Shown: in pieces, positions 41,770 to 51,315 of the stretch
How the letters are laid out: every line of letters begins with the position of its first letter
Position numbering within the stretch: the first letter of the stretch is position 1
Source of the DNA: Paraherbaspirillum soli
GTDB lineage: Bacteria > Pseudomonadota > Gammaproteobacteria > Burkholderiales > Burkholderiaceae_D
DNA: 64,000 bases
Direction of reading: 5' to 3'
Assembly: GCF_042654985.1 (NCBI RefSeq)
Contig: NZ_JBHSMT010000005.1
Span: forward strand, 62,001 to 126,000
Program-made: the position numbers and the translations under genes
The notes under the pieces: generated by a model
The model's database searches: none
What the model was told of the DNA's origin: nothing
The model's input: only the letters and a program-made list of their open reading frames with translations

Positions 41770-43632
41770 ATGAACGCATCGCATCCCTCCCCCCGCCCGA
41801 TCCAAGCCCTGCCCGATAACCTGATTTCGCAAATTGCCGCCGGCGAAGTGGTCGAGCGCCCGTCCGCCGTAGTCAAGGAATTGCTGGAAAACGCCCTTGA
41901 CGCCGGCGCCACCCAAATTACCGTGCGGCTGGAACAAGGCGGCGTCAAGCGCATCGCCATTACCGATAACGGCCGCGGCATCGCCCCCGAACAATTGCCG
42001 CTGGCGCTGGCGCGGCATGCCACCTCCAAAATCGCCTCACTCAACGACCTGGAAAACGTCGCCACCCTGGGCTTCCGCGGCGAGGCGCTGGCGTCGATCG
42101 CCTCGGTGTCGCAAATGACGCTGACGGCGCGCACCGCAGACGCCGCCCATGCCTCGGAAATCGACGGCAGCACGCTGGTCGTCACACCGTCGTCGGGTGC
42201 GCAAGGCAGCACCGTCGATGTCCAGGACCTGTATTTCAATACCCCGGCCCGGCGCAAGTTCCTGAAGTCCGAGCAGACCGAATTCGGCCATTGCGCCGAA
42301 GTGGTGCGCCGCATCGCGTTGGCCAGGCCGGACGTCTCGTTCTCACTGACGCATAACGGCAAGACCGTCGATCACTGGAACATCACCGACATCGCCAAAC
42401 GCAGCGCCGGCATTCTCGGCAGCGAATTTGCCAATGCCCGCCTGGGACTGGACGAAGCCGCCGGACCGCTGCGGCTGCACGGCTTTGTCGGCTTGCCGAC
42501 CGCCTCCAAGGCGCGCGCCGACGCCCAGTATTTTTATGTCAACGGCCGCTTCGTGCGCGACAAATTGCTGGTGCACGCGGTGCGCGCCGCCTATCAGGAC
42601 GTGCTGCACGGCGACCGCTATCCATCGTATGTACTGGGGCTGGACTTGGACCCGGCGCTGGTCGACGTCAATGTCCATCCGTCCAAAATCGAAGTGCGCT
42701 TCCGCGACAGCCGCGCCGTGCACCAATTTGTATTCCATGCAGTGAGCCGGGCGCTGGCGCAAACTTCCGCCACTTCGTTCGGGGCGACACCTGCGCCGCT
42801 GCCCTCGCCCAGCGGCGCGATGCCGTGGATTCGGGGCTCGCAAGAACATTTGCAGGCAATTTTTAACCCGGTCCAGCAGCAAACTTCGTTCGGCCCGCAA
42901 TTTGCCCCGGCAGTACCGGGCGTGGCCCAAACCACCGCCAGCTATGGCGCTTTGTTTGCGGATAACGACAGCCAGCCAAGCACCGCATCCAGCCCGCAAC
43001 CGGCGCTGTCGGCACCGCAGGCATTCAATCAAGCCTTGCCGGCAGACGACTTCCCGCTCGGTTTCGCGCTGGCGCAACTGCACGGCATTTACATCCTGGC
43101 GCAAAACACCAAGGGCCTGGTGCTGGTCGACATGCACGCCGCGCATGAACGCATCCTGTATGAACAGCTGAAAGGCGCGCTGGATCAAGACGCGATGCAA
43201 GTACAGCCGCTGCTGATCCCGGTCACCTTCTATGCCGATGCGATCGAGGTCGGTACCGCCGAAGAAAACCAACAAACCTTGCAAGCGCTAGGCTTCGATA
43301 TCGCCGCCATGTCGCCGACCACCTTGGCGGTACGTTCGGTCCCGGCGTTGCTGAAAAATGCCGATGCGCAAACGCTGGCGCGCGACGTCTTGCGCGACGT
43401 GCGCGAGTTCGGCGGCTCACGGGTATTGGTCGAGCGCCGCAACGAACTGCTGGGCACCCTCGCCTGCCATACCGCGGTGCGCGCCAACCGCAGCCTGACC
43501 GCGCCCGAAATGAACGCCTTGCTGCGCCAGATGGAAGCCACCGAACGCGCCGACCAGTGCAATCACGGCCGCCCCACCTGGAGCCAGCTGGCGCTGTCCG
43601 ACCTGGACAAACTCTTCTTGCGCGGACAATAA
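41770..43632 (+). CDS. mutL: DNA mismatch repair protein MutL
   Basis: The 620-residue GHKL ATPase begins at MNASHPSPRPIQALPDNLI. The N-terminal domain holds IAAGEVVERPSAVVKELLENALDAGA by parts, DNGRGI, TSKI and GFRGEALASI. A variable linker of about 100 residues (350-450) leads to the dimerisation domain with VLVDMHAAHERILYE. The terminal CNHGRPTW motif is present, but the DQHAxxExxxYE endonuclease motif of nicking MutL proteins reads DMHAAHERILYE. It is followed seven bases later by miaA. Confidence 0.96.
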   Translation: MNASHPSPRPIQALPDNLISQIAAGEVVERPSAVVKELLENALDAGATQITVRLEQGGVKRIAITDNGRGIAPEQLPLALARHATSKIASLNDLENVATLGFRGEALASIASVSQMTLTARTADAAHASEIDGSTLVVTPSSGAQGSTVDVQDLYFNTPARRKFLKSEQTEFGHCAEVVRRIALARPDVSFSLTHNGKTVDHWNITDIAKRSAGILGSEFANARLGLDEAAGPLRLHGFVGLPTASKARADAQYFYVNGRFVRDKLLVHAVRAAYQDVLHGDRYPSYVLGLDLDPALVDVNVHPSKIEVRFRDSRAVHQFVFHAVSRALAQTSATSFGATPAPLPSPSGAMPWIRGSQEHLQAIFNPVQQQTSFGPQFAPAVPGVAQTTASYGALFADNDSQPSTASSPQPALSAPQAFNQALPADDFPLGFALAQLHGIYILAQNTKGLVLVDMHAAHERILYEQLKGALDQDAMQVQPLLIPVTFYADAIEVGTAEENQQTLQALGFDIAAMSPTTLAVRSVPALLKNADAQTLARDVLRDVREFGGSRVLVERRNELLGTLACHTAVRANRSLTAPEMNALLRQMEATERADQCNHGRPTWSQLALSDLDKLFLRGQ

Positions 43633-43638
43633 CAATCC

Positions 43639-44595
43639 ATGTCGTCAAATTCAAAACCGCTGGTGGTCGCCATCATGGGACCGACCGCATCCGGTAAAAC
43701 CGCCGCCGCACTGGAAATCGCGCGCCAGATCCCGTCTGAAATCATCTCGGTCGATTCCGCGCTGGTCTATCGCGGCATGGATATCGGCACCGCCAAGCCC
43801 ACTCAAGCCGAACGCGCCGCTGCGCCGCACCACCTGATCGACATCATCGAACCGACGCAATCCTATTCGGCGATGCAATTCCGCGATGATGCATTGCGCC
43901 TGTTCGATACAATCCACGCGCGCGGCAAGCTGGTGCTGATGGTAGGCGGCACCATGCTGTATTTCAAGGCGCTGAGGGATGGACTCGATGCCCTGCCGCA
44001 AGCGGACCCGGCGCTGCGCGCCAGGCTGGACGCAGAAGCGGCCCGCATCGGCGTGCCCGGTATGCATGCCAAGCTGGCCCTGCTCGACCCCGTCACCGCC
44101 GAGCGTCTGAAACCCAACGACAGCCAGCGGATTCAACGCGCGTTGGAAATCATCGAACTCAGCGGCCAAACCATGTCGTCGCTGCTGACCAACCAGCCAG
44201 CGCCGGAACTGCCGTTCGATATCCTGCCGATCGCGCTGGAACCGTCCGACCGCAGCGTGCTGCACGGCCGGATCGCGCAACGCTTCGATCAAATGCTGGA
44301 CAGCCCCGACGGCGGTTTGATTGCCGAAGTGGAAACACTACGCGCCCGCGGCGACCTGCATCTCGGCCTGCCGTCGATGCGCTGCGTCGGCTATCGCCAG
44401 GCCTGGGAGTACCTGGACGGCCAGTACGATTACCAGCAACTGCGCGAAAAAGGCATCATCGCCACCCGGCAATTAGCCAAACGCCAACTGACCTGGCTGC
44501 GCGCAATGCCCGAGCGGATCGTGGTTGACTGCATCGGCAATAATGTTGCCAATACCGTGCTGGAGACGGTGAAAACGGCCTGCAGTCAGCGATAA
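43639..44595 (+). CDS. miaA: tRNA dimethylallyltransferase MiaA
   Basis: The 318-residue enzyme adds the isopentenyl group to A37 of UNN-decoding tRNAs. The P-loop is MGPTASGKTAAALEIA; DSALVYRGMDIGTAKP and the DIIEPTQSYSAMQF stretch bind tRNA and substrate, and VGGTMLYFKAL and SMRCVGYRQAWEYL complete the family signature. The product is the substrate for MiaB, encoded at 53.3 kb in this window. It is probably translated from the mutL message. Confidence 0.96.
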   Translation: MSSNSKPLVVAIMGPTASGKTAAALEIARQIPSEIISVDSALVYRGMDIGTAKPTQAERAAAPHHLIDIIEPTQSYSAMQFRDDALRLFDTIHARGKLVLMVGGTMLYFKALRDGLDALPQADPALRARLDAEAARIGVPGMHAKLALLDPVTAERLKPNDSQRIQRALEIIELSGQTMSSLLTNQPAPELPFDILPIALEPSDRSVLHGRIAQRFDQMLDSPDGGLIAEVETLRARGDLHLGLPSMRCVGYRQAWEYLDGQYDYQQLREKGIIATRQLAKRQLTWLRAMPERIVVDCIGNNVANTVLETVKTACSQR

Positions 44596-44648
44596 CCGGC
44601 GATAACGCCACGATTTTCCTCTTCAAGCGCTCAAAAATCCTCTTTTTC

Positions 44649-44677
44649 TTGACAGGTTTTCGCTGAAACTGCATAAT
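44649..44677 (+). promoter_or_regulatory. Sigma-70 promoter of tRNA-Met
   Basis: TTGACA (44649-44654) and CATAAT (44672-44677) are 17 bases apart. A GGGC discriminator follows, typical of stable RNA promoters under stringent control. The start would be near 44684, just before the tRNA. Confidence 0.88.
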
Positions 44678-44690
44678 TTAGGGCTTCTTT

Positions 44691-44767
44691 GGTGATATAG
44701 CTCAGTTGGTTAGAGCACAGCACTCATAATGCTGGGGTCGGTGGTTCAAGTCCACCTATCACCACCA
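44691..44767 (+). tRNA. tRNA-Met (CAU), elongator type
   Basis: The 77-nt cloverleaf has acceptor arms GGTGATA/TATCACC, discriminator A and encoded CCA. The D-loop AGCTCAGTTGGTTAGAGC and anticodon loop CTCATAA (anticodon CAU) match elongator tRNA-Met. Initiator marks (three GC pairs in the anticodon stem, mismatched first pair) are absent. A CAU tRNA-Ile2 cannot be ruled out fully, but overall similarity favours Met. Confidence 0.95.
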
Positions 44768-44797
44768 CGAACATGTTCCGGCAGTTCAGGGACTTAC

Positions 44798-44836
44798 AAA
44801 AACCCGCATTACTCGTTAGAGAATGCGGGTTTTTTG
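44798..44836 (+). terminator. Terminator after tRNA-Met
   Basis: AAAACCCGCATT and AATGCGGGTTTT form a 12-bp stem over an 11-base loop, ending in six T residues. It cleanly ends the tRNA transcript. Confidence 0.92.
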
Positions 44837-44987
44837 TATCCGGGATCTTGATTGTTCGCACGACACCCTCCATTTACGTACCAGCGTTAGCGCCAAGGGC
44901 AATCGCCTGGAAGTAAGCCCATCAAAGGGAATACCGCGCATAATATCCAGCCAATTAATTCACCGACCATCCCCTGGAGCAACAATC

Positions 44988-45686
44988 ATGAGTCCACAAG
45001 AAACCCAAGTTTTACAAGATTTACTGAATCAATTGGTGCAAGTCAGAGGCATTGCCAAAGATCCGCAAGCCGATGCCCTGATCGCCAGTGCGGTAGCGCA
45101 ACAACCGGACGCAGCGTATTTGCTGGTGCAACGCGCATTGCTGGTGGATCAAGCACTGACCGCAGCGAAAGCGCAAATTGCGGCGCTACAGAGTCAAGTG
45201 CAGGCCGCACAAGCAGCTCCCGCCCGCGGGTTTCTGGATGGCGCCAATGCCTGGGGCAATAGCGCGGCAGCCGCACCACCGCGACCAATAGCGCCAGCCC
45301 CGATGGCGCCAAGTTATCCGGCTCCTCCGATGCAAGCACAAGCACCAATGATGCAAAGCCCGGCGCAACCCGCTGCGCCCGGTTTCTTCGGCGGCGGCGT
45401 CGGCAGCATGCTGGGTACGGTTGCAGCTACCGCTGCAGGTGTCGCAGGTGGCGCCTTCCTGTTCCAGGGAATTGAAAACCTGATGGGGCATCACAACAAC
45501 AGCGCGTCAGGATTCATGAACCAGCCCGGCATGGCGCCATCGGCAACCCCGGTGGAAAATACCACCACCATCAACAATTACTATGCAGCCGATGCGGCGA
45601 CGGATAAAGATCAAACTGTTGACGATACTGCGAGCAATGGTGCTTCGGATGATTACAGTTTGGATGATGACTCGTCGTTGGCCTGA
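44988..45686 (+). CDS. DUF2076 protein
   Basis: The 232-residue protein starts at MSPQETQVLQDLLNQL with TGGAG upstream. The DUF2076 N-terminal helices (about 1-75, with DALIASAVAQQPDAAYLLVQR) are clear. A Pro/Ala/Met-rich middle leads to a Gly/Ala-rich hydrophobic stretch (about 140-160: GGGVGSMLGTVAATAAGVAGGAFLFQGIENL by parts) and an acidic tail. Some members are described as periplasmic sensor-like proteins, but no signal peptide is visible here. Function unknown. Confidence 0.85.
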   Translation: MSPQETQVLQDLLNQLVQVRGIAKDPQADALIASAVAQQPDAAYLLVQRALLVDQALTAAKAQIAALQSQVQAAQAAPARGFLDGANAWGNSAAAAPPRPIAPAPMAPSYPAPPMQAQAPMMQSPAQPAAPGFFGGGVGSMLGTVAATAAGVAGGAFLFQGIENLMGHHNNSASGFMNQPGMAPSATPVENTTTINNYYAADAATDKDQTVDDTASNGASDDYSLDDDSSLA

Positions 45687-45816
45687 GGGGAGTCATGGCG
45701 TTAGCAGACGAAACGCACAATCTTTTTTGAAGCTGAACACGAAGAATTAGAAATCACGATTGGAGAGGACAAATGATTTTCCAGTTTGCTCCTTGTTCCA
45801 AAAACCAGGAAAATTA

Positions 45817-45848
45817 AAAAAGGGCCTGTATCGCTACAGGCCCTTTTT
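45817..45848. terminator. Bidirectional terminator
   Basis: A 14-bp stem (45817-45830 with 45835-45848, loop TCGC) is flanked by A and T runs on both sides. It lies between the plus-strand DUF2076 gene and the minus-strand pilE and can end both transcripts. Confidence 0.93.
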
Positions 45849-45932
45849 CTTTGGTGACACTGATCCGGTATCAACCAACTCTTCTTCAGCAGCGACGAAC
45901 AAATGACCTGTCGTCGCGATCCTGCTCCACTT

Positions 45933-46388
45933 TTACCGCCCCGCCCAGCAATCCACGATGGTGCTTGTGTATGTGCCAGTTTTGAGACTCCGCGCACCTG
46001 TGTTGTCCAGTGTGAATGTTCCGCACTTGTCGTTTGTCCTCGGCTTAGCCACAATCAAAAATGTCGTAGCTGTTCCAGCCGCATCGATAGTCAGGTCGTA
46101 TTTTGGCGACGTCCCGTTCGGCGGCGACTGCGACAAACCGCTCGGTAAAGTCTGCACCACAGCTGGAGACTTGCTCGTGTCCAGATAAGAGTTATTGACC
46201 GTGTATTGTTGCTGCAACCAATTACTTGCTTGCAGCATTGTCGCCATCGCCTGGGCTCGGTCTCCGCGCTGCACGTATTGCCGATAACTCGGGGTAGCAA
46301 CCGCCGCCAGAATGGCGATCACCACGACCACGATCATCAACTCAATTAGTGTAAAGCCGCTCTGCACGTGCTTATTTCCACATTTCAT
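45933..46388 (-). CDS. pilE: Type IV pilin-like protein PilE
   Basis: The 151-residue prepilin starts at MKCGNKHVQSG, with AGGGTG upstream. The PilD cleavage site is SG/FTLIELMIVVVVIAILAAVA, with Glu5 of the mature protein. The C-terminal pair of cysteines (DKCGTFTL...IVDCWAGR) forms the usual D-region disulphide. It is the last gene of a minor-pilin operon, a position typical of PilE-like minor pilins rather than the main PilA, but a structural role cannot be excluded. Confidence 0.9.
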   Translation of the reverse strand: MKCGNKHVQSGFTLIELMIVVVVIAILAAVATPSYRQYVQRGDRAQAMATMLQASNWLQQQYTVNNSYLDTSKSPAVVQTLPSGLSQSPPNGTSPKYDLTIDAAGTATTFLIVAKPRTNDKCGTFTLDNTGARSLKTGTYTSTIVDCWAGR

Positions 46389-46424
46389 CCACATCACCCT
46401 GATTCAAATTATCAATTGCGATTT

Positions 46425-49400
46425 TCAATTCGGCTTCAGCGACAGCTGGCGCCAATGCCGTACTGCTGTACCAGCCAACGTGAATTTCTGACACCTTTCC
46501 ACCCCGTCCGCGTCTACATAGGCCAGACACGCAGGTTTGTTAGAGCCCGGCGGCGTGATCGGTGTAGCAGTGCCGGCAGTGCCGGCTATCGGCACCGAAC
46601 TTGCGTCAACAGACTTGCCTGCAACGATGAAATGAAACTTCGATGTATAGGCTCCTGTCAGGAAATCGGCCGCCACGAACTGGGAGTCAATACCGCCAGC
46701 ACAAGAATCGGAGGTTTTAGGGGCGAGAGTCGACCCCAGTAGAACAACGTCCTTCAAAATCTGGAGATCACCAGTGATCCGCTCGCCGCTGTTGGTCAAA
46801 TCAAAATACCAGCCGCGCTGCGAAGCCCAGTTAATCGGGTTTGCGGATAATTTCCGTCCATCCGTCGTACTCGTGAAGGTTTGCTGCTGTAACTGGTTAC
46901 GGCCGGTTACAGCGGTCGTTTTGGTAGGGTCGTCCCATATGCCATAGACACTCTGGGTATCGATGTTGGCCTTGTCGCCCGTTTCGATGTACTTGCCGGT
47001 ACCTGCCATCACGATATAACCACCGCGCGGATGCGGCGCTACCTGCGGCTTTTGCACGATCGGCTGGATGACGCTCGGGTTATCCGCATTCTTGGCGACA
47101 AACAGCGAGCGACTGCTCCATTTGCTTGAGTCGGTGGCGTTGCTCAAATCGAATTTCCACAGATTGCCCTGCAAATCGCCGGCATACGCGGCAATCACTT
47201 GACGTTGGTCGTTGAATATTAAGGCCGGCGCCGACAAGCCGTTGGACAAAGTAGCACTGCCGACACCAGTGTCCACTTTTTGAATCAGGGCGCCGGTGCT
47301 GACATCCACTAGGTACAGCACAGCATGCTGATTCGCGCTGTTATAACCGTTGCCGAAAATGGCCGCCCATTTGCCGTTGGCCAGCTGTACCACGGCCGGT
47401 GCGCCCAGCACATTGCCTAAATCGTTATCGCCGCTGGCGCTGTTTTCCCACAAGACGCTGCTGGCACCCAGCGAGGCCGGCGTAGTGACGTCCACAGCAA
47501 ATACGCTTTGCGCGCCGGCACCGGTGGTGCCCAGCAAAATATTCTTCCATTTCGCTCCGATGTAGGCATCGCCTTCGGCCATCGGTCCATCAACAGAATA
47601 ATGGTGAGCATAGACAGGATCGCTCAACGATTTCAGGTTGGAATAGACGCTATTCGGTATGAAGGCGAATTTTTCAACGCCGGTCGATGCGTCGAACGCA
47701 TGCATCATGCCGTCATTGGCACCGACGTAGACCATCCCGCTGCGCGCCGCCTTAGCCGTGAGAAAGGCGGCATAAGTATCGGAGCCGTCCGTAGCCTTGA
47801 ACAGGCCCATATAGCCCGCGTCGCTGATTTGCACAAACAATGGGGAGGAATTGACGATATCCCCTAGCTTGTATTTACGGTAGCGATAGACCCCGCCACT
47901 GCCATCACCTGCTTGTTCTTTGGCTGAACTGCCTCTCAGGTAGTCGAGCACATCCGACGATCCCAATGCAGCTTGCTGGCTGCCGCTACCGCTGGTCAAA
48001 TTAGCCCAGCTGAAAGCGACTGCCGCCGACGTCGATGGATTCCAGGTCACAATATTGCGATCCGCAGGGGCCGGCAATAATGTTGCGGCATCCCATTTTT
48101 CGCTGCCGAAAGTGCCGTCTGCGTTAATGGTTTTAGCCCTCAAATGCCCGTCCCAGCTGCCGGAGTCAAAACCCGGAATATAGGCGTAGACACTGCCGGT
48201 CGAGTATCCGCCCGGGTAAGCAATACTGGAAGCGGCACCCGGCTGAACGCCGATCTCCTTCAGAATGACATTGATACCGGCCTGTAGCGCCTGAGGATTT
48301 CTGGCGCTGAAATAATTGCCATGACCATTGACTGCGGTGTGCCACAAGTCGTCAATCGCTGTTGGGTCGTCAGCCACCGGCGTCGGCCAGTCTGCTTTTC
48401 CATTTTTAATATCGGCATAATCGCCGGTGGTCGCCGTTTTGTAGTCGGCTTGATAGGCCAGCGTTCCGTTTGCGCCGAGACCAATGGTATGCGTGGTCAT
48501 GTGCTGCCAGGTTGCCGGATCGGTCGGGGGCGCTTTGATTTTTCCTGCCGTTCCGGTAATTCCCTTTGCTGTCCTGATGCCCACGTCGGTAACCCAGTAT
48601 TTCATCGAGGTATCCGCAAGTGTATTGGAGTTGGCGCTTGCGCCTTCATAGAAGGGTGCGGGCCAGTTGCTCCCGGCCGTCAACGCCGTTCCGGAAACCG
48701 GATCAGAATTGACCGCCGCAGGTAAGGTAGGCACCGTGCCATCCTGATCGCCGATCGAGGTCGGTTGTGTCATGTTCCAGAAACCATCGGTCGACAGGAT
48801 CGTGTGATTCGCCTGGCATGACAACTGGATCGGGTCATCAACAGTCGCGGCTTTGAACATACCTTTGCCCTGATAGTAGCGACCTACATTATCCAGAGCG
48901 GCAATCAGCGGCGTACCACCGCCAGGTTTGATCGAATATAGCTGGTCGTACCACTTCTTTTTCTGGTTAGCATCGAAGGTCGCTATAGGAATAAAGTTGG
49001 CGGCGCTGGTGTTGGTATTCCCATTGTTGTCATTAATCGTAGCAAATCCAACGCGAAAGCGATCATTAACCCCGGAAAACGCCAGCCCCAGTGAAGTTTT
49101 TGTCAGCAGAATCCGTGTTCGGTAATAAGAGAACCAGTTGGCAAAGTTTTGAATTTCTTCGGCATAAGTGCAGCTGGTCTTCGTTGTGTCGGCAACGCAA
49201 TCGGTCCGGGTTGCGGCACGAGGATACTTTGTTGTGACGGGAAGAATGTCTACCCGCTTGTAATTGGTATCAATATCTTCATTTATGTTGCCGGTTGGCG
49301 TACCGCTTCCAATCCAGTTGTAATAAAACGCATATTGCGCCACCGGATTTTGATATTTTTTGCCATTCGACTGCGCAAGGCAATTGTTATATGCGGCAAA

Positions 49401-49865
49401 ATTCGACGGATTATAGAGCGGAAGATCTGCCGGCGATCTGGCATAACAGGTAGTGCTAAGGTCCGTTTGCAATGTACTCGTACTCCGGTACGGGTCGATC
49501 AGGGTCGCACCTGTACTGGCAGCCCCCATCGAGGCCCCGGTCGAAGTCACTGCCGGGGTATAGCTGGTGGCCGGATTGTAGTAAATCTGGTTATAGGCGC
49601 TGGAATAATAAGCACGCTGCGTTTTTTGTCCATTGAACTCCGATGTCGCATCGGTCCCTGTCACCGTACCCCACACCATGCTGCCGGAATTGTCCAGCAT
49701 ATACATAAGGTTAGGCGGCGGCGGCACCGGCAGGAACAATGGCGTTTGCGCGATCTCGGCGAGCGCGACGCCCGACACCGCAGCCATCCCCAGGCAAGCG
49801 CCATGCGCCAGCAATTTGACCAGCCGGCCAGGTATCTTGTGCTGCGGCAGTATCGTTCTCAACAT
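46425..49865 (-). CDS. pilY1: Type IV pilus tip-associated adhesin PilY1
   Basis: The 1146-residue secreted protein starts at MLRTILPQ, with GGGAG upstream. The signal peptide ends at ALA. A von Willebrand A-like region follows, with the MIDAS motif DNSGSM at 58-63. The C-terminal half (about 620-1100) is the Neisseria PilC-type beta-propeller (GMVYVGANDGMMHAFDASTGVEKFAFIPNSVYSNL by parts). The Ca-binding loop of Pseudomonas PilY1 was not found with certainty. It sits between pilX and pilE in the standard order. Confidence 0.94.
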   Translation of the reverse strand: MLRTILPQHKIPGRLVKLLAHGACLGMAAVSGVALAEIAQTPLFLPVPPPPNLMYMLDNSGSMVWGTVTGTDATSEFNGQKTQRAYYSSAYNQIYYNPATSYTPAVTSTGASMGAASTGATLIDPYRSTSTLQTDLSTTCYARSPADLPLYNPSNFAAYNNCLAQSNGKKYQNPVAQYAFYYNWIGSGTPTGNINEDIDTNYKRVDILPVTTKYPRAATRTDCVADTTKTSCTYAEEIQNFANWFSYYRTRILLTKTSLGLAFSGVNDRFRVGFATINDNNGNTNTSAANFIPIATFDANQKKKWYDQLYSIKPGGGTPLIAALDNVGRYYQGKGMFKAATVDDPIQLSCQANHTILSTDGFWNMTQPTSIGDQDGTVPTLPAAVNSDPVSGTALTAGSNWPAPFYEGASANSNTLADTSMKYWVTDVGIRTAKGITGTAGKIKAPPTDPATWQHMTTHTIGLGANGTLAYQADYKTATTGDYADIKNGKADWPTPVADDPTAIDDLWHTAVNGHGNYFSARNPQALQAGINVILKEIGVQPGAASSIAYPGGYSTGSVYAYIPGFDSGSWDGHLRAKTINADGTFGSEKWDAATLLPAPADRNIVTWNPSTSAAVAFSWANLTSGSGSQQAALGSSDVLDYLRGSSAKEQAGDGSGGVYRYRKYKLGDIVNSSPLFVQISDAGYMGLFKATDGSDTYAAFLTAKAARSGMVYVGANDGMMHAFDASTGVEKFAFIPNSVYSNLKSLSDPVYAHHYSVDGPMAEGDAYIGAKWKNILLGTTGAGAQSVFAVDVTTPASLGASSVLWENSASGDNDLGNVLGAPAVVQLANGKWAAIFGNGYNSANQHAVLYLVDVSTGALIQKVDTGVGSATLSNGLSAPALIFNDQRQVIAAYAGDLQGNLWKFDLSNATDSSKWSSRSLFVAKNADNPSVIQPIVQKPQVAPHPRGGYIVMAGTGKYIETGDKANIDTQSVYGIWDDPTKTTAVTGRNQLQQQTFTSTTDGRKLSANPINWASQRGWYFDLTNSGERITGDLQILKDVVLLGSTLAPKTSDSCAGGIDSQFVAADFLTGAYTSKFHFIVAGKSVDASSVPIAGTAGTATPITPPGSNKPACLAYVDADGVERCQKFTLAGTAVRHWRQLSLKPN

Positions 49866-49885
49866 AGCAATATCTCCCAGTACTT

Positions 49886-50416
49886 TCAAAATTTCAAATA
49901 ACTTTGCAGCAATGCCACTGCGTCCGTTGTCGCGCCGACGCCGCGAGCGGTGATTCGATAGACCTTGGTAGTGAAATCCCGCTTGGCCTGGGTCGGAGCC
50001 AGTTTCAGCGTAGTGCCCACGTCTTCAACCATGCATTGCGGCTCTGACGCCAGACCATCATTAAACGTCTTGCTGTTGATGGTCCAACTGCCGCTCGGTA
50101 TCGTGACCGCAATCGCTTTGGATCCGGTCCAGTTGTCCGCCACTTCCCACAAATTGGGGTCGGTCGGCGCGGCTGGGTTTTTGACCGTCGGCTTTGCGCC
50201 ACCGGCAGGTACCGTGCCCTGTATCGCGTTTTCGCAGTAACGCAGCGCCCGTTCGGCTGCCTGAAAAGCCAGTTGCTGGTTACGCGAGTTGCCGGCCATT
50301 TTTTCGTCCAGCGTGACGTTGCGAATCGCAACTGCGCCAATCAGCATCATGACGACCAGGAAGATCAACACGATCGGCAACGCGATCCCGGAATGCGAGT
50401 GTTTTGTCTTTACCAT
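49886..50416 (-). CDS. pilX: Minor pilin PilX
   Basis: The 176-residue minor pilin has a short leader and a non-standard cleavage region SHSG/IALPIVLIFLVVMMLIGAVAIRN. It lacks the usual Glu5 (Pro/Ile occupy that area), as in other PilX/GspK-like proteins. The helix continues with NVTLDEKMAGNSRNQQLAFQAAERALRYCENAI by parts, the PilX_N signature. It probably helps prime pilus assembly together with PilV, PilW, FimT and PilY1. It lies 29 bp after pilW and 20 bp before pilY1. Confidence 0.9.
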   Translation of the reverse strand: MVKTKHSHSGIALPIVLIFLVVMMLIGAVAIRNVTLDEKMAGNSRNQQLAFQAAERALRYCENAIQGTVPAGGAKPTVKNPAAPTDPNLWEVADNWTGSKAIAVTIPSGSWTINSKTFNDGLASEPQCMVEDVGTTLKLAPTQAKRDFTTKVYRITARGVGATTDAVALLQSYLKF

Positions 50417-50445
50417 AATGGGTTTGATAAGTTGATCGAGGATGG

Positions 50446-51315
50446 TCAGCTGACCAAACTAGGCGTGGCGTTGTTACGTAAAGTAAATTCGCGCGTCATG
50501 GTGGTGTGCAGCTTGAAATCCGTTGCGGTGGTGGGTGTTGTGTCACCGCACTTCAAATAGGACTGCTTCGCGGTCGTCACATTATTTGTGCTGTGAATTT
50601 CCAGGCAAACCGTGACGGTGACTACCTGATCCCAGCCTTGCCTGTTGTTGTCGTTGGCTGTCAGAGCGACTACGTCGCTCGCCTTCGTTTTGGATTGCGA
50701 CGCCGTATAGTTGCCCGTGGTATCGACGCCGTAGGTCAATGTCATTGCGTCGACGTTACTTAATATCGCCTGTGGATCGGCACCGGCATTCCCTTTGCAG
50801 TACAGGGTTCCGGAATCCAGATAAAAGCTATTGGTAACGGTGCCGCCGGCATTGGTCCCGCTGCAATCGGCGCCAGCCCCACTGATAGGGCTGTCGGCGT
50901 TGTTATATGGCTCAGCCGTGTAGCTGACGGCGAATGCGGGTCCGGTGGATGTCGTGCCGCCGCAAGTTGGCTTGCGGGCGGTGATCGGCGTCACAAAGCC
51001 GTCATCGCAGCCGGTAATTCCAGTCAATCCGGGCTCTGATGTCGGTGGAAAATCCGTGGAGATGCTGGTGACGATGTTGCCGTACCCGGCCTGCATCAAG
51101 CTGCGCCCTATGACGGACAGTGCAAAACGTCCGTCTTCCTGGATGCGTGCATTGTCATCATTCAGGCGATAGCTCGATTTGCTGTTGAAATAAAGGCTGC
51201 TGACGAACAACACCAGAATCATGCCGATCGTTACCGACACCATTAATTCGATCAGGGTGAAACCCTGCGTGCCGCGGCGACGGCTGGAAGCTGAAGATGT
51301 AATCATTTTTTTCAT
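50446..51315 (-). CDS. pilW: Minor pilin PilW
   Basis: The 289-residue minor pilin has leader MKKMITSSASSRRRGTQG and methylation motif G/FTLIELMVSVTIGMILVLF (Glu5 present). It is longer than most minor pilins and ends in the QPG-like globular part with several cysteines (GCDDG, TCGG, DCSG, YCKG, CLEI, KCGD). Its ATG overlaps the pilV stop (ATGA), so translation is coupled. Confidence 0.93.
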   Translation of the reverse strand: MKKMITSSASSRRRGTQGFTLIELMVSVTIGMILVLFVSSLYFNSKSSYRLNDDNARIQEDGRFALSVIGRSLMQAGYGNIVTSISTDFPPTSEPGLTGITGCDDGFVTPITARKPTCGGTTSTGPAFAVSYTAEPYNNADSPISGAGADCSGTNAGGTVTNSFYLDSGTLYCKGNAGADPQAILSNVDAMTLTYGVDTTGNYTASQSKTKASDVVALTANDNNRQGWDQVVTVTVCLEIHSTNNVTTAKQSYLKCGDTTPTTATDFKLHTTMTREFTLRNNATPSLVS